Assembly (NCBI GenBank): GCA_020056205.1
Contig: JAGVIF010000163.1
Span: forward strand, 1-7,921
Reading direction: 5' to 3'
DNA: 7,921 nucleotides
DNA from: Lentisphaeria bacterium
GTDB lineage: Bacteria > Verrucomicrobiota > Lentisphaeria > Victivallales > GWF2-50-93
Shown: positions 1 to 5,636 of the stretch, piece by piece
Layout: every line of letters starts with the position of its first letter
Position numbering within the stretch: the first letter of the stretch is position 1
The notes under the pieces: generated by a model
The model's database searches: none
What the model saw: the letters and a program-made list of their open reading frames with translations, nothing else
What the model was told of the DNA's origin: nothing
Position numbers and translations under genes: made by a program

Positions 1-176
1 AAAGCGATACCAATTCCGATACCGACCCCGAAAAAAGCGGCAGTTTCAAAGGAGAAAGGGAAAATGAACATCGAACATTCAACATCGAATGAAGAAAAAC
101 TTTGCGCCTCTGCGCCTTTAACCTATAACCTATAACTAATAACCCTTCGGAAATCGGCAATCGGAAATAATTAGGT
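1..176. repeat. Intergenic mosaic of short tandem repeats
   Basis: The 176 bases past the stop of ribE hold no supportable gene. They are mostly back-to-back short tandem repeats of different unit length: hexamers around GATACC (6-29), heptamers around AACATCG (67-87, decaying to 94), an octamer pair TGCGCCTC/TGCGCCTT (103-118), heptamers around CCTATAA (122-142) and heptamers around CGGAAAT (148-168). Spacer DNA between the blocks is short. Reading frames crossing the left edge on either strand are short and low-complexity, so the tail of a neighbouring gene cannot be excluded but is not supported. No hairpin followed by a T-run on the minus strand was found that would end ribE transcription. 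Confidence 0.75.
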
Positions 177-839
177 TTATTCGTATCCGGCGCTTTTAAG
201 CAGGTCCATAGAGATCGTTTTTTTTTGGCGGGCCGCAAGCAGTTTGTTCACATATTTCCCGATGATGTCGGTTTCAATGTTTAAGAGGTATCCGGCCTCT
301 CTCTCCCGCAATGCCGTCGTCTCGACCGTTGATGGAATAAGATTGACTGAAAATGTTCTCTCCGTTACTTGAGTAATCGTTAGTGAAACTCCGTCCACAG
401 CCACACTCCCTTTTAGAACTATCAAGGACGAAACTTCCTCCGCGCAGGCGACAGTCAAGCTCCAGTCCCTGCCAAGTTTTTTCCAGTTAAGGACGGGGCA
501 CGCCGCGTCTATATGGCCGCTCACAAAATGTCCGCCAAAACGTCCATCCACCCTGAGCGCGCGTTCGAGATTCACCTTCGACTTCAAGGCGATGCGCCCA
601 AGATTGCTCCTTTCAAACGTCTCCTTTAAAATATCAAATCCGATGAGAATTGAATCTCTCTTTTTCTCCGTTCTCGCAAGAGTAAGACAAACCCCGTTCA
701 CAGCGATGCTCTCGCCAATCGCAAAATCTTCAGTCCTCCAGCCCCCGACGCTGACAACAATCTCCCCTGCCCCGCCGCCGGAATCCAAAAATCTGTCTTC
801 AACCAAACCCGTCTTTTCAACTATTCCTGTAAACATCAT
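177..839 (-). CDS. ribE: Riboflavin synthase, alpha chain
   Basis: This enzyme converts two molecules of 6,7-dimethyl-8-ribityllumazine into riboflavin plus a pyrimidinedione, the last step of riboflavin synthesis, in the cytoplasm; the family works as a trimer. The 220-residue product has the usual family length (about 200-220) and two tandem lumazine-binding halves. Half one starts with the signature MFTGIVE and carries GESIAVNGVCLT (about 42-53) and GRFGGHFVSGHID (about 99-111). Half two carries KGSVAVDGVSLT, FSVNLIPSTVETT and NIETDIIGKYV. Two adjacent ATG codons exist (839 and 836); the AGGAG at 845-849 is 5 bases before the first and 8 before the second. The second gives the canonical MFTGIVE start and may be the real one. 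No other rib gene is visible and no FMN riboswitch was recognised upstream. The gene lies 165 bases after lpdA, separated by repeats. It contains none of the GCGA-N3-TCGC palindromes found in its neighbours. Confidence 0.96.
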   Translation of the reverse strand: MMFTGIVEKTGLVEDRFLDSGGGAGEIVVSVGGWRTEDFAIGESIAVNGVCLTLARTEKKRDSILIGFDILKETFERSNLGRIALKSKVNLERALRVDGRFGGHFVSGHIDAACPVLNWKKLGRDWSLTVACAEEVSSLIVLKGSVAVDGVSLTITQVTERTFSVNLIPSTVETTALREREAGYLLNIETDIIGKYVNKLLAARQKKTISMDLLKSAGYE

Positions 840-844
840 CCGCT

Positions 845-849
845 CTCCT
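845..849 (-). promoter_or_regulatory. Ribosome binding site of ribE
   Basis: AGGAG on the minus strand, 5 bases before the ATG at 839 and 8 bases before the ATG at 836. The second spacing is closer to the usual optimum and favours the start that yields MFTGIVE. Confidence 0.7.
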
Positions 850-869
850 GGTAAATATTCACTAAGCCC

Positions 870-974
870 TTTCCTTCGTCATTGGATATTCCGTGTCGGA
901 TATTGGATATTCGAATCCTTTTTTCCTTCCTTCGTCTTTGGATATTCCGTGGTCATTATTGGATATTCAAACCC
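870..974. repeat. Heptamer-phased imperfect duplication between lpdA and ribE
   Basis: Two 46-base copies (873-918 and 929-974) are 38/46 identical and lie 56 bases apart, which is eight times seven. Cut into sevens from 870, the block shows GGATATT at 884-890, 898-904, 905-911, 940-946 and 961-967, all in the same 7-base phase, with CCGTGTC/CCGTGGT at 891-897 and 947-953 and CGTCATT/CGTCTTT at 877-883 and 933-939. The differences are concentrated in one pair of heptamers. This is a short-tandem-repeat intergenic element, not a gene; a plus-strand frame passing through it (592-978) is an antisense shadow of ribE that runs on into the repeat. Confidence 0.8.
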
Positions 975-1004
975 TTAATCTGACGTGATACTCTCGCTCC
1001 CCGT

Positions 1005-2405
1005 CTACTTTTTCCGCCTTGGCGGGGCGTGAACGCATCTTCCGTGAACATCATGAGCCGCCTCCATAACTGCCTCAGCCAAAGTAGGATGCGCGTGAAT
1101 AGCTTTGCCGAGAGACTCAGCGGTGATTTCAAGGTTCATCGCCGTCGCCGCTTCAGCTATCAGGTCAGTCGCATGGGGCCCTATGATGTGGACGCCAAGC
1201 GCCTGGTCTGTTTCCGCGTCCGCTATCACCTTGCAAAAACCGGATGTCTCGTTAATCGCGAGCGCCTTGCCGAGAGCGGCAAACGGAAATTTCCCAACCT
1301 TATATTTGATTTTGCGATTTTCGCAGTCCTGTTCGCTAAGGCCTACCGCTCCTATTTCAGGGCTTGTAAAAATGCAATTCGGAACCAAATCGTCGCGAAA
1401 TTCGCAATTTTTGCCGCAGGCGTTTTCCGCCGCGCAGGTCCCCATCGCGCTGGCCAGATGCGCGAGCTGAATCCTGCCGGTAACATCGCCTATCGCGTAG
1501 ACCCCCGGAGCGTTGGTCCTGCATTTCGAATCAACCCGCACAAAACCCTTTTCATCAACGCGAACCCCGGCTTTTTCAAGATTCAACCCGGAAACAACCG
1601 GCTTCCTCCCCACTGCCACAAGCATATATTCCGCAGAAAATTCGTCATCCCCCGTCTGACATACAACCTTGTTGTTTTTAAGCGATACTTTTTCAACCTT
1701 GGTCCCTGTTATTACTTTAATCCCGCCTTTCGCCATCTCCTTCGTCAAATAATTTGAAAGCTCCAGGTCAACCGCCGGAAGAATCTGCGGAAGCATCTCA
1801 ATGACAGTAACTTCCGTGCCAAGAGCAGAAAACATGCAGGCGAATTCACAGCCTATCACGCCCCCGCCAAGCGCCAAAAGACTTTTCGGAATTGATTCAA
1901 TATCAAGAAGTTCCGTGGAAGTCAAAATCCTTTTATCCTTCGGGATGAATGACGGCGCCGCCGGCTCGGAACCGCTTGCGACAATAATTTTCTCAGCCGA
2001 AACGACAATTTCTTTGCCGTTTTTCTGCGCGACCACAATTTTTTTCCTATCCGCGAATTTCGCAACTCCTTCGATGAAATCAATCTTTCCCGCTTTCAAC
2101 AGAGAAAGAATTCCCAGTCGGAGTTTTCCAACCACTTCATTTTTGCGCGAGAGCATTGACTTCCAATCCGCCCTCGCTTCGCCTTCAACAACAACGCCAA
2201 ATTCGGAGGCATTTCTGATAATTTTAAGCGCTTCCGCTGAAGCGATAAAAGTCTTGGTCGGAATACAACCGCAGTTAAGACATGTTCCGCCCGGAAAATC
2301 TTTTTCCACAATTGCGACTTTCGCGCCGAGTTGTCCCGCCCGGATAGCGGCGACGTATCCGCCGGGCCCGGCGCCTATGACACATATATCATAATCACTT
2401 TTCAT
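1005..2405 (-). CDS. lpdA: Dihydrolipoyl dehydrogenase (E3)
   Basis: This FAD flavoenzyme reoxidises protein-bound dihydrolipoamide with NAD+, serving 2-oxo acid dehydrogenase complexes or the glycine cleavage system in the cytoplasm. The 466-residue product matches the family length (about 460-480). The FAD-binding GAGPGG is at 11-16, the redox disulfide lies in GGTCLNCGCIPTK with Cys42 and Cys47, the NAD-binding GGGVIGCEFA is near 179-188, and the second FAD motif YAIGDVTGRIQLAHLAS follows. The C-terminal dimerisation domain ends with HAHPTLAEA, giving the catalytic pair His439 and Glu444. An additional cysteine, Cys45, sits inside the redox loop where other residues are usual. The start is fixed by a perfect AAGGAGGAG seven bases upstream. 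No E1, E2 or glycine-cleavage gene is in view, so the partner complex cannot be named. Other members of the disulfide oxidoreductase family (mercuric or glutathione reductase) fit less well. Four copies of the GCGA-N3-TCGC palindrome lie inside it. The stop is TAG and the tail is basic (PPRRKK). Confidence 0.95.
   Translation of the reverse strand: MKSDYDICVIGAGPGGYVAAIRAGQLGAKVAIVEKDFPGGTCLNCGCIPTKTFIASAEALKIIRNASEFGVVVEGEARADWKSMLSRKNEVVGKLRLGILSLLKAGKIDFIEGVAKFADRKKIVVAQKNGKEIVVSAEKIIVASGSEPAAPSFIPKDKRILTSTELLDIESIPKSLLALGGGVIGCEFACMFSALGTEVTVIEMLPQILPAVDLELSNYLTKEMAKGGIKVITGTKVEKVSLKNNKVVCQTGDDEFSAEYMLVAVGRKPVVSGLNLEKAGVRVDEKGFVRVDSKCRTNAPGVYAIGDVTGRIQLAHLASAMGTCAAENACGKNCEFRDDLVPNCIFTSPEIGAVGLSEQDCENRKIKYKVGKFPFAALGKALAINETSGFCKVIADAETDQALGVHIIGPHATDLIAEAATAMNLEITAESLGKAIHAHPTLAEAVMEAAHDVHGRCVHAPPRRKK
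1314..1324. repeat. GCGA-N3-TCGC palindrome, copy 1 (lpdA)
   Basis: Spacer TTT; the palindrome extends to 13 bases (1313-1325, TGCGA/TCGCA). It is read as Cys-Glu-Asn-Arg in a surface-type variable stretch of the dehydrogenase (SEQDCENRKIKYK), between the ends of well-conserved blocks. Confidence 0.85.
1395..1405. repeat. GCGA-N3-TCGC palindrome, copy 2 (lpdA)
   Basis: Spacer AAT; flanks are C on the left and A on the right. It is read as Cys-Glu-Phe-Arg (GKNCEFRDD), again in a variable stretch before the conserved VPNCIFTSPEIG block. Confidence 0.85.
2053..2063. repeat. GCGA-N3-TCGC palindrome, copy 3 (lpdA)
   Basis: Spacer ATT. It is read as Ala-Lys-Phe-Ala (EGVAKFADRK), a position where family members commonly have a similar Ala-Lys/Arg-Phe sequence. 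Confidence 0.85.
2314..2324. repeat. GCGA-N3-TCGC palindrome, copy 4 (lpdA, atypical spacer)
   Basis: Spacer CTT, the only copy with a C in the spacer, and with G instead of A after the right arm. It is read as Ala-Lys-Val-Ala in the FAD-binding fold (LGAKVAIVEK), a sequence typical of the family. This copy could be ordinary coding sequence that matches by chance. Confidence 0.55.
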
Positions 2406-2412
2406 CCCTAAA

Positions 2413-2421
2413 CTCCTCCTT
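2413..2421 (-). promoter_or_regulatory. Strong ribosome binding site of lpdA
   Basis: AAGGAGGAG on the minus strand, seven bases before the ATG at 2405, a near-perfect match to the anti-Shine-Dalgarno sequence. The rest of the 63-base gap before it (to 2468) is AT-rich and shows no convincing promoter or terminator. Confidence 0.85.
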
Positions 2422-2468
2422 ATTTACTTACACTTCATCGGCTTAATTGAATATCGCCTGTTTTTTTT

Positions 2469-5400
2469 TCAAATTCCGCGAATTTCGCAGTGTCTTAAAA
2501 AAACAAGCGATGTTGAAATTTTATCACCCTGAATGCCGAGCATTCTTGAGAGCGACCTTTTATACATCTCCATTTGCGGACGGTATTTTTCGACGGCTGA
2601 ATCAATATTTCCGGCATCGGTCTTGAAATCAAGAATTCGGGCTGAATCAATTGTTCCGTCTTCTTTTTTCACAACGACAACTCTATCAAATGTTCCGGAT
2701 ATGTAATCTCCGCCGTCAAAAAGTTGGAAACTTTTTTCCCTCCACAATTCAACCGGCGCGGAGTCGGGTTTTTTTAGAATATTTTTGATCCTGTCCCCGG
2801 CGATTGAATTCAAAAACAGTTCTTCCGCCTCTTTTGCGATTTTCGCAGAACATGGAAAATTTTGCCTCCATTCCTCAAAAACGGATTGCGGATCGCAATC
2901 GCAGGCCCACTCGACAAGACTGTAAATTTCATGAACGGCTGTTCCTATCTCGGCGGCGAACCTTGATGATTTGTCAAAAAAACTTTCGATTGTCAGGTCT
3001 TTTGCCTCCGATCCTGAAGGCGTCATTTTTTCTTTCCGGACAGGAAATTCAAGTTGAACCTGATTGATTGTTTCCGGCGCGAGAGGCTTTGAAAATTCTC
3101 CGATTTTCTCAAACCAAAATTTATCTCCCTTCGAATAACGCAAAGAACAGTTTCCCGCCTTTTCGCCTGTTGAAGGGTCAAGAGGCAATGTCCTGAAAAT
3201 AATATCGGCATGACGGATTGTCCCTTTGCCCGACGAGGGCGAAGCAAACAGATACAACGCCCTTTTGGCTCTCGTCATCGCCACGTAAAGCACACAAAGC
3301 GCTTCGTAGACCTGTTCTTCAATTTCCTCGTCTATAAATTCTTTAAGCCCGCCGACAAATCCGCAAATATTCCTCTTCGGCATTTTCAAACACCAAAGAG
3401 CCGTTTTGTCTTGTGTTTTCCTCATGCTCACAAAATCCCTGTCGTAAGCCATAATCCCGTTCTTCTGCTCCAGTTCGGGCAGAAAAACAATGTCAAAATC
3501 GAGTCCTTTCGCCTTGTGTATAGTCATTATTTGAATGCAATCGGGATCGGAACTGCTGTCAATTTCACTCTCTTCGAGAGTCCTGCATAAGAGGTCGAAA
3601 TCCCTCCTCCCCGTGTTGTCGAATTCCCCGGCAATTTCAATCATTTTTTCCAGTCTCGCGATATGAAAGGAGTCGTTTGCGGGCAAAATTTTTTCATCAA
3701 GAAGGACTTTCATCCAGTATCTGAAAAATCCTGAAAATCCTGATTCAATAATGATATTTCTCATTGCGCAAAGCGGAGACGATTTGTTTTTCAGAAAACC
3801 GCCAAAAGGAGTTGTCATCAAATGCCCGCGGCAAAATCTATCCTTCGGATGGGCAATCAATTTAAGAAATGAAATCAGCGCCGACACAAGCATATTGTTG
3901 CACAGGGATGTTTTTCCTTCAAGACTTATTTTTATTCCCGGAAGAAGCCTCTTAAGCTCCTCCGAAAATTGCGTCGCGAAGACATTTCCTCTCGTGAGGA
4001 TTCCAACCGACAAGTTTTTTTCAAACGGCCTGATTTCTTTGATTATTTCGGCAACGGCGCCTGCCTTTGCCGACACGGGAAGCTCTTCGTCCTCTGTAGA
4101 ATTCAGCGGCTCAAAAAGCGCGGCATAACCGCCATAATCCCTCGCTGTTGAATGCTCCTGCCATCGGAAACGGCTGATTGCGGGAGAGAGCTCGCTTACG
4201 GCGCCCTCATTCAGGGAGTTAAAAACCGTGTTCACTGTTTCAATAATCGGAGGCGCCGATCTGAACGATTTTTCAAGATGGCGGGTCTCTATCAACCCCT
4301 CATATCGGTTTTGTATCTCCAAAAATAAAGATGGATCGCCCTTTCTCCACTGATAAATTGACTGCTTGATGTCTCCCACGTAGAAAAAAGATTTTTCCCC
4401 GCCCGCGCCCTGCATAACCTCATCTATGAGATTTTCAATGACTTTCCATTGGGGACGGCTTGTGTCCTGAAACTCATCAATCAACCAGTGGTCATAACGG
4501 CAGTCAAGCCTGTAATCAATATTGAGCTTCGCGTCCGAAAAATTTCCGCCGGATGACAAATCCATGCTTGAAAATGATAATGTATTGAGTATGTCCGCAA
4601 AAGACATCCGTCCTACGGCTTTAACATAGTCATCGTATCTGTCCTTATATCTTTTTAAGACCCGGTAAATCCCCCGCGTGGATTCCATCGCGTTGATTAT
4701 ATGGCAGGCGACTATATGCCGGGATATTTTTTTTAATGATGATGTAGCTTGAGGCTCAAAGGCATATACCTTTTTCTTGAACGTTATTTCGAGCGGCTGA
4801 TCTTTTGAAAGGGTCAACGATTTCCCGATGATTTCTTCAGGGATTTTATTTTTTATTTCAGACGGATTTTCAACAGAACAGGTTGTCGCGCCGTCGAGAA
4901 ATTCATTGAACTGTTTTTCAATTTCCGGCGCAATAGCGGAAAAGTCCGCTTCGCCGGTTAAAGTTTTAAGTTCGTCATGCGAAAGGACTTGTGAATAGAA
5001 ATTTTTTTCGCCGAAAATTTTCTTCTGCCCGCCCCATAACTCCTCTTCCGGAGCCGAATTTATCAGATCAATCCCATCTTTCACAAATGTTTTAAGATTC
5101 TCAATAAGCCCTTTTTCCTCTTTGCCGAAAGTAGCTCTTTTAAACTCTTCAAGAAACTCGTCCTTGTCGCAGTCCTTCAACCCGGGATCGTTGAGAACGG
5201 CTTTGAGCAAATCCGAACAAATATTTTCAGATTCTTTTTCCCCCTGAATTTCAAGAGGGCTTGATATTCCGAATTCCCCCGGAAAAGAGCCCAAAACGGA
5301 AAAGAAAAAACTGTCCAATGTGCTTATTCTCAGCAAATGAGAGGCGTTTATGATTTTTTTCAGGAAGACGGCAACTTCATCGCGCGACAAGCCGGAAAGC

Positions 5401-5636
5401 GCGGGATCGCTCTTCTTCAGCTCTTCGAGCCCCTTATCATCAAACAGCGCCCCCAACAGCATCGAATTTATCTTGTAGAAAATCTCCCCCGCCGCTTTGT
5501 TCGTAAATGTCATCGCCAGTATGCTTTCCGGAGATGCGCCGCCCCTGAGCAAATTGATGAATCTGAGCACAAGCTGATAGGTTTTGCCCGTGCCGGCTGA
5601 CGCGAATATCACTTCATTTTTAATCGAATTTTTCAT
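2469..5636 (-). CDS. RecB/AddA-type UvrD-family helicase-nuclease
   Basis: Predicted ATP-driven 3'-5' DNA helicase with a C-terminal RecB-type nuclease, which in this family processes double-strand breaks for recombination. In the 1055-residue product, Walker A ASAGTGKT is at 12-19, TFTNKAAGE at 43-51, STLDSF at 105-110, Walker B DEFQDTS at 387-393, VGDIKQSIYQWR at 420-431, SFRS at 457-460, IMTIHKAKGLDF at 703-714 and VAMTRAKRALYLF at 785-797. The nuclease shows GTAVHE (His902), GTFDRV (Asp984), LDFKT (Asp1003, Lys1005) and QMEMY (Gln1021, Tyr1025), so the PD-(D/E)XK site looks intact. It is somewhat shorter than typical AddA or RecB (about 1,150-1,240). The ATG at 5636 overlaps the upstream gene by 17 bases and has no Shine-Dalgarno match, which suggests translational coupling. 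No AddB or RecC/RecD gene is in the window. A GCGA-N3-TCGC palindrome lies seven bases from its stop. AddA and RecB cannot be told apart with certainty from sequence alone here. Confidence 0.93.
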   Translation of the reverse strand: MKNSIKNEVIFASAGTGKTYQLVLRFINLLRGGASPESILAMTFTNKAAGEIFYKINSMLLGALFDDKGLEELKKSDPALSGLSRDEVAVFLKKIINASHLLRISTLDSFFFSVLGSFPGEFGISSPLEIQGEKESENICSDLLKAVLNDPGLKDCDKDEFLEEFKRATFGKEEKGLIENLKTFVKDGIDLINSAPEEELWGGQKKIFGEKNFYSQVLSHDELKTLTGEADFSAIAPEIEKQFNEFLDGATTCSVENPSEIKNKIPEEIIGKSLTLSKDQPLEITFKKKVYAFEPQATSSLKKISRHIVACHIINAMESTRGIYRVLKRYKDRYDDYVKAVGRMSFADILNTLSFSSMDLSSGGNFSDAKLNIDYRLDCRYDHWLIDEFQDTSRPQWKVIENLIDEVMQGAGGEKSFFYVGDIKQSIYQWRKGDPSLFLEIQNRYEGLIETRHLEKSFRSAPPIIETVNTVFNSLNEGAVSELSPAISRFRWQEHSTARDYGGYAALFEPLNSTEDEELPVSAKAGAVAEIIKEIRPFEKNLSVGILTRGNVFATQFSEELKRLLPGIKISLEGKTSLCNNMLVSALISFLKLIAHPKDRFCRGHLMTTPFGGFLKNKSSPLCAMRNIIIESGFSGFFRYWMKVLLDEKILPANDSFHIARLEKMIEIAGEFDNTGRRDFDLLCRTLEESEIDSSSDPDCIQIMTIHKAKGLDFDIVFLPELEQKNGIMAYDRDFVSMRKTQDKTALWCLKMPKRNICGFVGGLKEFIDEEIEEQVYEALCVLYVAMTRAKRALYLFASPSSGKGTIRHADIIFRTLPLDPSTGEKAGNCSLRYSKGDKFWFEKIGEFSKPLAPETINQVQLEFPVRKEKMTPSGSEAKDLTIESFFDKSSRFAAEIGTAVHEIYSLVEWACDCDPQSVFEEWRQNFPCSAKIAKEAEELFLNSIAGDRIKNILKKPDSAPVELWREKSFQLFDGGDYISGTFDRVVVVKKEDGTIDSARILDFKTDAGNIDSAVEKYRPQMEMYKRSLSRMLGIQGDKISTSLVFLRHCEIRGI
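2478..2488. repeat. GCGA-N3-TCGC palindrome, copy 5 (end of helicase gene)
   Basis: Spacer ATT. It is read as Cys-Glu-Ile-Arg in the last residues of the nuclease (RHCEIRGI, then stop), so it shapes the extreme C-terminus, after the last recognisable strand of the nuclease fold. Confidence 0.85.
2836..2846. repeat. GCGA-N3-TCGC palindrome, copy 6 (helicase-nuclease)
   Basis: Spacer TTT; extends to TGCGA/TCGCA (2835-2847). It is read as Ala-Lys-Ile-Ala (CSAKIAKEAEE, residues 931-934) in a predicted helix of the nuclease domain between the GTAVHE and GTFDRV motifs. Confidence 0.85.

Noticed and set aside
1..71. Minus-strand frame starting at 71 and leaving the left edge, and short plus-strand frames entering from the left edge
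   Set aside because: All are translations of low-complexity tandem repeats, too short and without ribosome sites.
592..978. Plus-strand open frame of 128 codons opposite the start of ribE
   Set aside because: Antisense to ribE and then runs through the heptamer repeats, which supply its repetitive C-terminal half.
840..1004. FMN riboswitch before ribE
   Set aside because: The conserved FMN-aptamer blocks are absent; the gap is occupied by heptamer repeats.
1014..1025. Inverted repeat CCGCC-TT-GGCGG at the end of lpdA as a terminator
   Set aside because: The loop is only two bases, it lies inside the coding sequence, and on the transcribed strand it is followed by A residues, not T.
1029..2394. 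Long plus-strand open frames opposite lpdA (1029-1757, 1105-1470, 1801-2394)
   Set aside because: They are antisense to a gene with full motif support, have no recognisable domains and are rich in residues expected from reversed codons.
4935..4950. Inverted repeat AGCGGA/TCCGCT in the helicase gene
   Set aside because: A single six-base-arm inverted repeat in 8 kb is expected by chance, and it does not match the GCGA-N3-TCGC family.
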